From assembly GCF_020164585.1 (NCBI RefSeq), contig NZ_JAIQZF010000002.1:248001-312000 (forward strand): a stretch of 64,000 bases of DNA, in the 5' to 3' direction. Numbering within the stretch: the first letter of the stretch is position 1; each line of letters starts with the position of its first letter. Below the pieces are notes generated by a model that worked only from the letters and a program-made list of their open reading frames with translations, was not told the DNA's origin and did not search any database. Shown here in pieces: positions 33,984-43,424 of the stretch. The translations under genes and the position numbers were made by a program. The stretch is from Psychroflexus curvus. GTDB lineage: Bacteria > Bacteroidota > Bacteroidia > Flavobacteriales > Flavobacteriaceae.

Positions 33984-34140
33984 CTTTTAAAGAGCTTCTC
34001 ATTTGAGAGGCTCTTTTTTTTGTTTAAAAAGATTGCTGGTTTTTTTGATTTTGAAAATAAACGTGTAAGTGTTCTCTGAATACCTTCCTGAAGTTTCAGG
34101 ATTTGTGAGGAGGTTTTCTGAATTCGCCAGTAAATGTTGA

Positions 34141-34266
34141 GGGCGTGGTGCCCGCCCGAACGTGCCTTTTCGGTACGGGCGGGGAATTGGTAGACACGCT
34201 AGACTTAGGATCTAGTGCCGCAAGGTGTGAGAGTTCGTTCCGATAGCTATCGGAACTCCGCCCGTA
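34141..34266 (+). pseudogene. Interrupted tRNA-Leu relic 3
   Basis: As relic 1, with the palindrome perfect (34238-34255) and an acceptor 3' strand CGCCCGT identical to the intact tRNA. Confidence 0.75.
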
Positions 34267-34271
34267 CTTTT

Positions 34272-34305
34272 AAAACCAGCAATCTTTTGAGATTGCTGGT
34301 TTTTT
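34272..34305. terminator. Strong hairpin after tRNA relic array
   Basis: Arms 34272-34285 (AAAACCAGCAATCT) and 34290-34303 are perfectly complementary, with a TTTG loop and a T run. It could also end the reverse transcript of the response regulator operon. Confidence 0.8.
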
Positions 34306-34460
34306 TATTAAAAGAGTCTTAGAGTTTATACTGAGCTTTTGTTGAAGTACCCGTACTTTAAAAGAGTTTCTCATCTGAGAGGTTTTTTTTAAATAAATTA
34401 GATCTGAGTTACTCTCCGATAGCTTTTCAATAAAAAAGTCTTGTCTAAAACCACCCAAAC

Positions 34461-34823
34461 TCACTTTAATAGACGCTTGATGCGTAAAACCAACTCATTA
34501 GGGGAAAAGGGTTTACTGATAAAATCATCTACTCCAAACTCAAAGGCTTTTTCTATGGTAGTTTCTTCTTCACCCAGAGAGGACAAAATAACTACAGGAG
34601 TCTGTGGAGAATTAGTTTTGATGTGTTGTACAACTTCAAGTCCAGATTTAAAAGGCAACATAATATCTGTAATGACTAAACGTGGCTTTATTTTATCAAA
34701 GCGTTTGATAGCATCGGCACCATCTTTAGATATTACAATTTCAAAATTATTTTTTTTGAGGACGAAATCAATTATTCTTAAGGTTAATTCGTCATCCTCA
34801 ACCACTAAAACTTTAGACTTCAT
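34461..34823 (-). CDS. Single-domain response regulator
   Basis: A 120-residue receiver domain without output domain. Conserved residues are present: Asp10 and Asp11, the phosphorylation site Asp53 in VITDIMLP, Ser82 in place of Thr and Lys104 in SKPFSPNEL. It is the last gene of the polysaccharide operon, two bases after the DUF4838 gene, so it presumably modulates synthesis or export through protein contact, with an unlinked kinase. Confidence 0.92.
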   Translation of the reverse strand: MKSKVLVVEDDELTLRIIDFVLKKNNFEIVISKDGADAIKRFDKIKPRLVITDIMLPFKSGLEVVQHIKTNSPQTPVVILSSLGEEETTIEKAFEFGVDDFISKPFSPNELVLRIKRLLK

Positions 34824-34825
34824 TA

Positions 34826-37024
34826 CTAGTAGATTTCTATTTCGTCAATCATAAACATCGCTTGTTTATTTTTTCGTTTTCTCCAGGAAGGTAAGTTTTT
34901 TCGATTGGTGATTACTAGTATAAATTTACTAAAATTATTTAAATCCTGATCATTAAAGGTTTTCGAAATAATTTTAATTTTATAATTTTCAATAGGCTGG
35001 GGGAAATTTATGGTATCTATTTTTATTTTTTGATCATCTTTTACGCCAAAAAGCGTGACCTCTTTAGGCGTGAAAATCCAATGTCTTTGATCTTCTAAAA
35101 AGTTTATTCTGATGTTCTTTAAAGGTGTTTTTTCTATAACAATCTGAATTTCCGCATCATTGCCATACCATCCTAGCCAGTTAATATTAAAATCCTTATA
35201 CCCTCGAACTCCATCGGTTAAGCCGTAAGCCCCTTTTTTATTATAAGACTTGCTGGGTGAGGTCAATAGCCTGATTTCTGCTTCTTTAGCACTCGGACCT
35301 ATATTGGCATAGCTGGCTATTTCTGTCCAGTTTTGGAAATATGCATCGGGACTCAAACCCATTTCAGCTATTTCGTAAACGCCTTTATTATTCAAGTAAT
35401 TTTTAAAATCTTCTACCCTCTTGGTTAGGTTTGGTTGAATTTTGTAGCCTTCTTCAGAAGACTTTTTGACAAACATACCGTGTCGATCTTTTCCAAAATA
35501 TTTTGATTGCTGAAAAAAGGTATATTCCAGAGAGAAACGTAAATCCTTTACTCGATTACTCATTACCGGATCATTGCTAACAGCAGCTTCAGCCTTCAAA
35601 ATAATTTGATTGTATTCAGCCATCCTTTCAGGACTTAGAAAAGTCTCAATTTGCTCGACCGGGTTATCATAAATATTCAAATAGGAATGTGAATCAATTT
35701 GATTTGATGTGAGCAGTTTATAATATGTCAAGACATATTCCCCTGCTTTGCCATAATACATGTCTATAAAATTTTTGATTTCTTCGTCCAGATTCATCTC
35801 AGTATTCAGCATCAAATTGGCGAGTAAATATTGTCTTAATTCATAAAAATGAGAAGGAATGTCTGCAGAACCCTGACTAAACACGCCCTTTACTCCGGCA
35901 GATTTAAGATAATCATAGTTTTTCTGAAACGTGTGGATATTAGGGAAAGCTGAAAAATAATCTGTAAACTGTACCGTATAATCCCAGAAAAAAAGATTTT
36001 CTGTTGTCTCTTTCCATTTTTTTAGAATTGACCTCATACGGGCACTTCTTGGGTCTTCTGCAAAGCTTCTGCCACGATTTAAACTGATTGGACAATACAT
36101 AGTGTAAAGATTGTGCACAAGATGTAAGTCTTTTGGAGGCTTAGCGGTGTGTAGATAGGCCAAAGTCATTAGCTTGTTTGCGGGGAACTGTTTTGCCAAC
36201 TCGTTTATGAAAACATAATGGGCACCACGCTTCTGGCCATGCTTTTGATTTAATTGTTCACATTCGTGGCATTGACAATAGATGGTATCATCGTTCTGAC
36301 TTACCGAAAAGAATTCAGCATTTGGATTTTGTTGAATAATGTTTCCTAGTTCGGTTTTGAAGATTGCTTTGGTCTTCTTGTTTGTGTAGCAAATAGAACC
36401 TGGATTTCTTTTACCTTCATATAAAGCAAAAAGTTCTGGTTGATCTTCATAATAAGCTTTTGGCGGCATCAGTTTATAAAAACTATGCCCCCAAACACCA
36501 AAATCTCTATCAATCTGATCTAATTGATACCAGTTCCTGAATTTTTCATCCCAATTTCCAGGATAGTATAAATAGCGGTAGTCAAAATCAGGTTCAGATT
36601 TTTTGTAAAATTGGCTAGGGAAACTACGGTGCTCTTTTGATTTCAAAAACCAGTCTTTTTCGGTAATTTTTGTAATTCCTATTTTTTCCAGGAAAAAGGC
36701 TATGCCGCGTTGTAAAGCTTTTTGGCTACCTCCGCTTATCCTGATATTGTCTTCATCAGAATAAATTTCAAAAGTGATTTCGTTTAATGTTTTGGTATTG
36801 ATGCTTAGCAGAATTTGATGTTTTTTTTCCTCTGAAGACACTTCAATGGTTTTACCTAAGACTTCTGTCAGATAATGGGTTAGATCTTCTGAAGTTTGTT
36901 TCGTAGTTTTTGTGTGATGTAAGCTGACTTGAAATTCGTTAGAATTGTAAATAGAAATAGTTTGTGAACTTAAAGTCAATGTCACATTTAACATCATAAA
37001 CAGTAAAAAATTTCGTGCCTGCAT
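34826..37024 (-). CDS. Secreted DUF4838 protein, putative polysaccharide-active enzyme
   Basis: The 732-residue protein has a signal peptide (about 1-20). An N-terminal domain resembling the non-catalytic domain of GH20/GH84-like enzymes (about 25-130) is followed by a large DUF4838 domain (about 150-480, with WGHSFYKLMPPKAYYEDQPELFALYEGKR and CQCHECEQLN) and a C-terminal beta-sandwich that may bind carbohydrate. The fold suggests a glycoside hydrolase or deacetylase-like role on the exported polymer; the reaction is not known. It is translated right behind the YaiO-like gene. Confidence 0.75.
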   Translation of the reverse strand: MQARNFLLFMMLNVTLTLSSQTISIYNSNEFQVSLHHTKTTKQTSEDLTHYLTEVLGKTIEVSSEEKKHQILLSINTKTLNEITFEIYSDEDNIRISGGSQKALQRGIAFFLEKIGITKITEKDWFLKSKEHRSFPSQFYKKSEPDFDYRYLYYPGNWDEKFRNWYQLDQIDRDFGVWGHSFYKLMPPKAYYEDQPELFALYEGKRNPGSICYTNKKTKAIFKTELGNIIQQNPNAEFFSVSQNDDTIYCQCHECEQLNQKHGQKRGAHYVFINELAKQFPANKLMTLAYLHTAKPPKDLHLVHNLYTMYCPISLNRGRSFAEDPRSARMRSILKKWKETTENLFFWDYTVQFTDYFSAFPNIHTFQKNYDYLKSAGVKGVFSQGSADIPSHFYELRQYLLANLMLNTEMNLDEEIKNFIDMYYGKAGEYVLTYYKLLTSNQIDSHSYLNIYDNPVEQIETFLSPERMAEYNQIILKAEAAVSNDPVMSNRVKDLRFSLEYTFFQQSKYFGKDRHGMFVKKSSEEGYKIQPNLTKRVEDFKNYLNNKGVYEIAEMGLSPDAYFQNWTEIASYANIGPSAKEAEIRLLTSPSKSYNKKGAYGLTDGVRGYKDFNINWLGWYGNDAEIQIVIEKTPLKNIRINFLEDQRHWIFTPKEVTLFGVKDDQKIKIDTINFPQPIENYKIKIISKTFNDQDLNNFSKFILVITNRKNLPSWRKRKNKQAMFMIDEIEIY

Positions 37025-38296
37025 TTAGTTGAACTTATATTGAAAACTTAAAAATAAATCGTATTCATTTTGAAAACGATCTGGTAAAAATTCTTGGTTA
37101 TTGTATCCTCCTTGAATACCAACCAAATACTTTTGGTTTATCATTCTGAAATATCCCAAATTGACTCGATAAGATTCAGTAGATACTCGACTTTGAAATT
37201 GTCCTAAAGTAGAGCGTTCATCTGGCGAATTTCCGTATCCTAAATTCATAGAGATATAATCAAATCTGCTGTCTAAATAATAACGTGTTGTTAGCGTAAA
37301 AGCTGGATAATATGTATCCCTATTTTCGGTCATGAAATATGACCTCAAATAAATCCAGAAAGAACCTGCATATTTATTAAGCCCGAGTGCGGCTGTGTAA
37401 AATTGACGGTCGTCAAAGGTTTGAGTATATCGCCCACCAATATCTGCTCCCCATCCTTTATTAAAATATACAAAATGAGAAAATCTAAATCGCCAAGTTG
37501 GAAATACTTGATCTTCACTATAAGAGCCGCCAATATAGCTATAGCTTTTCTTGCCTGTGAAATAATAAGATTTTAATTCATATTGTAAGCCAGTACTATT
37601 GCTTCCTACAGCAGATTGTCGATCTGCATAATTTACCTGAGCTATAAGCGATCCCCATTTTCTTTGTCGAATGTACTGAAAGCCCGATAAATGCCAGGGC
37701 CCTACGTTTTCTCTGTCGAAATTCGTAAGACTGTAAGTAATCCCAGCGATATCATAATCAAAACGGAGTTCTAGATCTACTAAGCGCCTATCTAAATCAT
37801 TGTTATCAGGAAATCTTGGTTGAATTTCTTTTATGAACGTGTATTCGCCTTGTAAATCTTCCAGAGGCTGAAATGTGGAAAGTTTTTTAAAATAAAAACT
37901 GTCTTCATCTGGATGATGCTTTATTGCTGCTTCACTAACCTCTTTTGCTTTTTGGTAATTTTCAGCCTGGAATTCTAAATTGAACAAATATGAAAAGGCG
38001 GCTTCGTAGTTTTTATTTTGATTGATGACATGTTCATAATTTTTGCGAGCTTTGTCAATTTCGCCTGTCATTTCCTGTGCTCTGCCCAACACTAAATTGT
38101 AGTCGAGATAATCAGGGGCAATCTTCAATGCTTTCTGCGCATTGATTTTGACTTGTTCGTATTCTTTTTCTTTTAATAAATCAATAGTTTCATATAAAAG
38201 AGAATCGACATTGATTTCTTGACCTATGATATTGTTCTGGCATATTACAGCAACAAAAACCAACCAGAAAATTTTAAGATTGAATATGTTTTTCAT
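37025..38296 (-). CDS. YaiO-family outer-membrane beta-barrel protein with TPR repeats
   Basis: The 423-residue protein has a signal peptide (about 1-25), TPR-like repeats (about 30-150: LLKEKEYEQVKINAQKALKIAPDY and following) and a C-terminal beta-barrel (about 180-423) with alternating hydrophobic strands and a terminal aromatic (FQYKFN). This is the YaiO architecture. In E. coli yaiO is encoded next to a glycosyltransferase gene (yaiP); here also a GT2 gene is directly upstream. A polymer exporter like PgaA is likely. Confidence 0.82.
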   Translation of the reverse strand: MKNIFNLKIFWLVFVAVICQNNIIGQEINVDSLLYETIDLLKEKEYEQVKINAQKALKIAPDYLDYNLVLGRAQEMTGEIDKARKNYEHVINQNKNYEAAFSYLFNLEFQAENYQKAKEVSEAAIKHHPDEDSFYFKKLSTFQPLEDLQGEYTFIKEIQPRFPDNNDLDRRLVDLELRFDYDIAGITYSLTNFDRENVGPWHLSGFQYIRQRKWGSLIAQVNYADRQSAVGSNSTGLQYELKSYYFTGKKSYSYIGGSYSEDQVFPTWRFRFSHFVYFNKGWGADIGGRYTQTFDDRQFYTAALGLNKYAGSFWIYLRSYFMTENRDTYYPAFTLTTRYYLDSRFDYISMNLGYGNSPDERSTLGQFQSRVSTESYRVNLGYFRMINQKYLVGIQGGYNNQEFLPDRFQNEYDLFLSFQYKFN

Positions 38297-38302
38297 ACTA
38301 TT

Positions 38303-39736
38303 TTAAATTTGATGGTTTGTGTTAAAACCTTTACGCGTCATTTCGCCCCATTTAAGTTCTTTTTTACTAATAAACAGCCAATACCCTTTTAAATAAGCAA
38401 AAGTATTTATGGGATGATATACAATAGGTTCTACCATAGAAATGCTTATTAAAATTAAAATTTCCTTTAAGTTATTGTAATTTTTAAATAAAAACTCATC
38501 TATTAAAATAGAAATTAAAGTGATGCTCTGGAAGAAAAGAAAAATGGCTAGTGTAGAGTATAACAGGAAATAAAGGTTAATATCTAGAAAAATTAAAGAA
38601 ATGATAATTATAATTAGACCTAAAAGTTCTAGGATTGGCACAAAAAATTCAAAAAAAACAAAATAAGGAAAGACCAACATGCCAGTTATCCCATATTTAG
38701 GGTTGAAAAAAACTTTCCGGTGAATTTTTAAGGATTGGATCAAACCTCTTGACCATCTAGAGCGTTGCCTTATTAGTATTTTTGCAGAAGCTGGGACTTC
38801 TGTCCAGCAGAGCGATTCAGCAAAATATCTAATCGAGAACTTTTCCTTTTGTTCGTGCATCAATTTTCGCAATCTTATAACAAGATCTAAGTCTTCTCCA
38901 AGCGAATCATGCCAGTAACCACCCACTTCAAAGAATGCTTTTTTCTCAAACATACCCAGTCCGCCAGAAACCAGAAGGAGACCATTCATTCGGCTCCATG
39001 CCATTCTACCAAACAAAAACGAACGCACATATTCCAGCTCTTGAAATCTTGGAAACATTTCTCTAGGAAACCTTACTTCTTTTAAGAGCCCTTCTTTTAC
39101 GATACAGCTGTTGGAAATTCGGATTCCTGCGCCAGTAGCAATGACACGGTTTTTTTCGCTCATGAAGGGATAAACAAGCTTTATAATGGCGTCTTTTTTT
39201 AAAATGCAATCTACATCGGTACATAAAAAAATGGGATATTTACACGAGTTTACCCCCGCATTTGAAGCATCTGCTTTAGAACCAGCGTTTATTTTATCTA
39301 CAACCAAAAGTTTGTCATAAATAGGATTTGTAGATTTATAATGTCCGCGAACAGTATTGGTTTTGACTTTTTCTTCGTAATAAAAATCTACTTTTTTTAA
39401 CTCAAAATGTGTGATGAGTTTTTCCAGAGTATCATCTTTGCTGCCATCGTTTACAATAACGACTTCAAACTTAGGATAAAGCAGGGACAGTAAAGACTTC
39501 ACATTATAAACGATGTTAGCGCTTTCGTTGAACGCAGGTGCTATCACAGAAACGCCAAGCACCTGGTTGGACTTGAGCATCTTATTATTGGTCAAATCGT
39601 ATTTAACTCTAAGATTTTTATTGATTGCCAAATATGAATAAATTGCCAACACCAAATAAAATGATAGGTAAATGAGCATGAATACCAGAATAAAGTATTC
39701 AAACCAGGTTACAAAATCAGAGAAATAGTCTATCAT
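38303..39736 (-). CDS. Processive family 2 glycosyltransferase
   Basis: The 477-residue membrane protein has an N-terminal membrane helix (about 12-36), a GT-A domain with VIVNDGSKDDT, TDVDC (D-x-D) and GEDLDLVIRLR, the processive motif QRSRWSRG (Q-x-x-R-W), and four or so C-terminal membrane helices. It resembles PgaC/BcsA-type polymer synthases. It overlaps the HEAT-repeat gene by four bases and is seven bases before the YaiO-like gene. The polymer (for example poly-N-acetylglucosamine or another glucan) cannot be told. Confidence 0.92.
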   Translation of the reverse strand: MIDYFSDFVTWFEYFILVFMLIYLSFYLVLAIYSYLAINKNLRVKYDLTNNKMLKSNQVLGVSVIAPAFNESANIVYNVKSLLSLLYPKFEVVIVNDGSKDDTLEKLITHFELKKVDFYYEEKVKTNTVRGHYKSTNPIYDKLLVVDKINAGSKADASNAGVNSCKYPIFLCTDVDCILKKDAIIKLVYPFMSEKNRVIATGAGIRISNSCIVKEGLLKEVRFPREMFPRFQELEYVRSFLFGRMAWSRMNGLLLVSGGLGMFEKKAFFEVGGYWHDSLGEDLDLVIRLRKLMHEQKEKFSIRYFAESLCWTEVPASAKILIRQRSRWSRGLIQSLKIHRKVFFNPKYGITGMLVFPYFVFFEFFVPILELLGLIIIIISLIFLDINLYFLLYSTLAIFLFFQSITLISILIDEFLFKNYNNLKEILILISISMVEPIVYHPINTFAYLKGYWLFISKKELKWGEMTRKGFNTNHQI

Positions 39737-40800
39737 TTAAGGAGGGGTTCGTCAATGTGTTTCTTTATGTTTTTTATGTTCTGATTGTTGAATGCCAAAT
39801 AAGACATAAACGCCGGATCAATAGATTTGACTGCTCTTCCAATTTCAAGTTCATTTCCAGAGTTTTCCAATAAAAGACTCTTTAGAAAATCCAGATGTTT
39901 ATTATTGCCTATTTTACTAAGGGTTACGATAATTAAAGTTTGATTAGCTTCTGTTTCCTCAGTATAACGCATAATTATTTCATCTGCTTTTTCAAAGAGA
40001 AACAAATCGCCTAAAGCTAAGTAGGCCAATTTTCTTACCAAAGTGTTTTCATGATATATACAGTCTGTAATTTCAGATTCCAAATCTGAGGCGTTATAAT
40101 AAACCGCCAGATGGAGACCAACTCTCACAATAAAATCATTTTCAGAAAGTAAGAAATGTTTGAGTAATTTTGGGCGTTTAAGTTTTCGCGTTTTACAGAT
40201 ACCGAGTATTTCTATTTCTTCAGCGAATGCGAATTCATAATCTAAATTAACCAAATATGAAAAATCTTTCTCCGACAATATGATATAAGCCATCAATGCA
40301 TTTGCACTCAATTTTTGATTATCATGGTATATATATTTTCGAATATGATTGATAGCAGGTTTGTAATCCAAGATTTCTAATTGGTAGATTCCTTTTTTTT
40401 TGAAATAAATCATTGGAAATTTTAAAAAACGACAGCTGTGTTCATTCAAAGCAAAAGCTTCGTAAATCGTATGGAAACTATTATTTTCTATGCCTTTTAA
40501 ATTAATTTTGAACTCAATAAGAGAACTAATCAGCAATTCTTTAAACCAATAGCTATTGTAAGAAACCTCATCTTTCAATTTTTCTATTTCCAGATTTAAT
40601 CCAACTTCTGAGAACTCTCCAAAAATAACCTTAGGTAGAAAAGCATTAATTTTTCTTTTATCTTTTTTATTTTGAATGTTTCTCATCGTTATGGTGAATC
40701 TATTAATGAATAACAAAACAATCACACTCAAAAAGAGAGTAAGCAGTATAGGTATGAAGTAAGGTATAATAAAGGTCTCAATAAAAACATTTTTTTTCAT
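39733..40800 (-). CDS. Membrane-anchored HEAT-repeat-like protein
   Basis: The 355-residue protein has one N-terminal membrane helix (about 12-31) and a cytoplasmic part made of repeated alpha-helical pairs (LLISSLIEFKINLKG, YDLESEITDCIYHENTLVRKLAYLALGDL, and others), typical of HEAT repeats. It is the first gene of the operon and overlaps the glycosyltransferase start by four bases. It is likely a scaffold or regulator of the synthase. Confidence 0.75.
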   Translation of the reverse strand: MKKNVFIETFIIPYFIPILLTLFLSVIVLLFINRFTITMRNIQNKKDKRKINAFLPKVIFGEFSEVGLNLEIEKLKDEVSYNSYWFKELLISSLIEFKINLKGIENNSFHTIYEAFALNEHSCRFLKFPMIYFKKKGIYQLEILDYKPAINHIRKYIYHDNQKLSANALMAYIILSEKDFSYLVNLDYEFAFAEEIEILGICKTRKLKRPKLLKHFLLSENDFIVRVGLHLAVYYNASDLESEITDCIYHENTLVRKLAYLALGDLFLFEKADEIIMRYTEETEANQTLIIVTLSKIGNNKHLDFLKSLLLENSGNELEIGRAVKSIDPAFMSYLAFNNQNIKNIKKHIDEPLLK

Positions 40801-41445
40801 AGAGTAACTTTATAAAAATTGCTAATATATTCAATTAATTGTGCAAAATCGCTACAAAGTTTTAACTTTTTATTCAATTTACAACTTATAGTTAATATTA
40901 ATTATCAATAAGCAAATTATTTTCAACCAACAATAGTAACGCCGAGTGGTGGCTATTGTAATTTTTGAGCTTAATTTTTAATAATATAGCGAGGTTAATA
41001 ATGTGAATCGACTGATTTTCAATATACCTAAAGGAATTAATATTGGTTATTGTAAATTACCGGAATTCTCTATGCTCTAATATGGCTATCATTTTTTAAT
41101 TGTATAAATAAGTCTGTTTATATCTAAATTTCAAGAGCGTTTTTATTGTGAATACCTAAATGTGTAAACAAATACTGTTGTAACTGTCGGTATATCTTTT
41201 AGTACTGCTTATAATTTAATCCTTTTACTTTTTTTGTTACTCCTACGACCAATCCTTTACAACTACTTATGTGCTGCTCTTATTCGAGATAAGTTTTAAG
41301 ATAATGATGAGAACATATGTTGATTTACTTAGATATTATTATAAGGATTCTTTGTTAAAAATCACATGTAAGGATATTTTTTCACAAAGAAACCTTAATT
41401 TTACGAAGAATATTCTTACATTGAAATTTCTAATAATTGTAGTAC
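40801..41445. other. Long divergent intergenic region
   Basis: This 645-base region separates the polysaccharide operon (reverse) and the amidase gene (forward). It must contain both promoters, but no clear TTG/TAnnTTTG pair was found. A weak inverted repeat, ACAATAG with CTATTGT, lies around 40930-40960. No protein-like ORF is present. Confidence 0.5.
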
Positions 41446-42042
41446 ATGAAGTTTTTTTGCTTTTTAGTCGTTTTGTGTGTGGGATTTAATTTTGCAACGG
41501 CAGACCCTACCAATCCAACCAAAATCAAAGTGGTTATTGATGCCGGGCATGGGGGCTCAGACACTGGTGCACAAAGCAATTCTATTTTAGAAAAACAAAT
41601 TGTTGCAGATGTATCTTCTCAACTCAAAGAACTTTGTACTGATAAAAATATAGAAATCATTTTATTGAGAACTGGAGATGAATTTATGTCGCTTCAGGAC
41701 AGGGTGGACAAAATTCAATCCCTTTCCCCGGATCTAGTAATCTCTCTTCATGCTAATTATTCAAAAAACAGAGAGAGAAATGGAGTAGAAGTTTTTGTCG
41801 CTGAAAATGACTTTACCATGGAATCTTCCTATTTCGGTACCAAAATACTGGAATCTTTTAAGCGTAAATACTTCAAAACATCAGCGTTACAATCCGCTAA
41901 CTTTTTTCTTTTAAAAAATCTCAATTGTCCAGCAGTTACTATCGAACTTGGATTCTTATCCAATGCTGAAGACATGAAGTACCTCAATTCAGAATTTGGT
42001 CAGAAATTTCTGGCTCAACAAATTGTTTCTTCTTTAGACTAA
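41446..42042 (+). CDS. N-acetylmuramoyl-L-alanine amidase
   Basis: A 198-residue exported amidase_3 enzyme that cleaves the bond between muramic acid and the peptide of peptidoglycan. A signal peptide covers about residues 1-19. Zinc ligands are His35 (VIDAGHGG), Glu49 and His102 (ISLHAN), and the catalytic Glu167 is in TIELGFLSN. There is no LysM, SPOR or regulatory helix, so it is a minimal form. It precedes the flavoprotein gene by 38 bases. Confidence 0.92.
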   Translation: MKFFCFLVVLCVGFNFATADPTNPTKIKVVIDAGHGGSDTGAQSNSILEKQIVADVSSQLKELCTDKNIEIILLRTGDEFMSLQDRVDKIQSLSPDLVISLHANYSKNRERNGVEVFVAENDFTMESSYFGTKILESFKRKYFKTSALQSANFFLLKNLNCPAVTIELGFLSNAEDMKYLNSEFGQKFLAQQIVSSLD

Positions 42043-42080
42043 TTCAACAGCAATAGCATGTATTCCATTACTTTTGCATT

Positions 42081-43346
42081 ATGGAAGTAATGGAAACAGA
42101 TGTAGTTATTATTGGTGGAGGAGCAGCAGGCTTTTTTGCAGGCATAAATCTTGCTGCATCAAATTCAGCAGTAAGCGTGCTTATTCTGGAAAAAAGCAAG
42201 CAGGTTTTAAGCAAAGTAAAAATTTCTGGTGGTGGGCGTTGCAATGTCACTCATGCCGAATTTGATCCTACAGCTTTAGCAAATAATTACCCCAGAGGGT
42301 ATAAAGAACTTTTAGGACCTTTCCATAAATTTATGACGGGAGATATGTTTAGTTGGCTCGAAGAACGCGGAATAGAACTGAAAATCGAAGATGATCAACG
42401 TGTGTTTCCAGTATCAGATTCTTCGCAAACCATCATTGACTGTTTTGAAAATGAAGCCAAAAGACTAGGTGTTGTGGTGAAAACCAATGCAGGTATAGAT
42501 AAAATCAAGAAATTGGAAGGGCAGGATTATTCCTGGGAGCTTAAGGGTAAGGAGGTTCATGCAATAGCCAAAAGGGTGATTATAGCCTCCGGTAGCAGTC
42601 CAAAAATGTGGCGACTTATAGAATCTCTCGGTCATGATATTATTGAGCCAGTTCCTTCATTATTTACATTTAATGTGAAAGATAAACGGATAGAAAACCT
42701 CTCTGGAATAAGCCTGGATGCAGAAGTTGAAGTCTTTACTACCAAGGACAGAGGCGTGTCTAAGCAAAAGCTGCAAAGCCTTCACTCATCTGGTCCGCTT
42801 TTGATCACCCATTGGGGACTAAGTGGCCCTTGTATTTTGAAGCTTTCGGCTTGGGGGGCTAGAATTTTTCAGGAATTAAATCATCAATTTCAATTGAGAG
42901 TGAACTGGCTTCCCAGCCATAATATAGAGTCTTTGAAAACTCTTTTTGAAGAATTGAAAACTACCCAACCCAAGCAATTTCTTTATTCCAATCCAATAGA
43001 AGGCCTGCCCAAGCGATTCTGGCAAAGCCTTTTAGAGCATATTGATATAGATCAGCAATTGAATTGGTCTAATATCAGTAAACCACAAATTCAATCCTTA
43101 GCTGAGGAACTCTGCGCTGGTGAATTTCATGTAAATGGTAAGAGCACCTTCAAAGATGAATTTGTCACTGCAGGAGGTGTCAATCTCAAGGAAATTGATT
43201 TCAAAACTTTTCAGAGTAAAGTGCGCAGTAATTTATTTTTTGCAGGGGAAGTTCTTGACATTGATGCTGTGACTGGGGGCTTCAATTTTCAAAGTGCATG
43301 GACAAGTGCTTACATATGTGCAAAGCATGTGAGCGGGACTTTGTAA
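42081..43346 (+). CDS. NAD(P)/FAD-dependent oxidoreductase, HI0933/YhiN family
   Basis: The 421-residue flavoprotein has an N-terminal dinucleotide-binding motif VVIIGGGAAGFFAG, the family signature KISGGGRCNVTH and the C-terminal LFFAGEVLDIDAVTGGFNFQSAWTSA. The physiological reaction of this family is unsettled. Confidence 0.9.
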   Translation: MEVMETDVVIIGGGAAGFFAGINLAASNSAVSVLILEKSKQVLSKVKISGGGRCNVTHAEFDPTALANNYPRGYKELLGPFHKFMTGDMFSWLEERGIELKIEDDQRVFPVSDSSQTIIDCFENEAKRLGVVVKTNAGIDKIKKLEGQDYSWELKGKEVHAIAKRVIIASGSSPKMWRLIESLGHDIIEPVPSLFTFNVKDKRIENLSGISLDAEVEVFTTKDRGVSKQKLQSLHSSGPLLITHWGLSGPCILKLSAWGARIFQELNHQFQLRVNWLPSHNIESLKTLFEELKTTQPKQFLYSNPIEGLPKRFWQSLLEHIDIDQQLNWSNISKPQIQSLAEELCAGEFHVNGKSTFKDEFVTAGGVNLKEIDFKTFQSKVRSNLFFAGEVLDIDAVTGGFNFQSAWTSAYICAKHVSGTL

Positions 43347-43424
43347 TGTTAAACTTCTGTTTAGATTACAGCTGCGACTTTTATTTCTGTTAAATTGATT
43401 ATATTAATTTAAAATCCTAACACA

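Larger units (their letters stand above)
33461..34262 (+). repeat. Three tandem repeats (260, 259 and 283 bp) with tRNA-Leu relics
   Basis: Units 33461-33720, 33721-33979 and 33980-34262 are nearly identical. Each has a terminator hairpin (AAAGAGC...GCTCTTT), about 90 bases of spacer, and a tRNA-Leu-like sequence interrupted by two palindromes. The third unit has an extra 23-base stretch at about 34021-34044 that matches the terminator hairpin at 34272. A fourth member is the intact tRNA at 21342, moved away by island insertion. Confidence 0.85.

Noticed and set aside
33461-34262. CRISPR array
   Set aside because: The repeats are long (about 260 bases), nearly identical throughout and lack short repeat-spacer structure; they are tRNA-derived.
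40926-40960. Inverted repeat ACAATAG/CTATTGT as operator
   Set aside because: It is seven pairs with a long loop in AT-rich DNA, too weak to claim.
41271-41489. 72-residue ORF before the amidase gene
   Set aside because: It overlaps the amidase signal peptide in another frame, has low-complexity hydrophobic composition and no family likeness.
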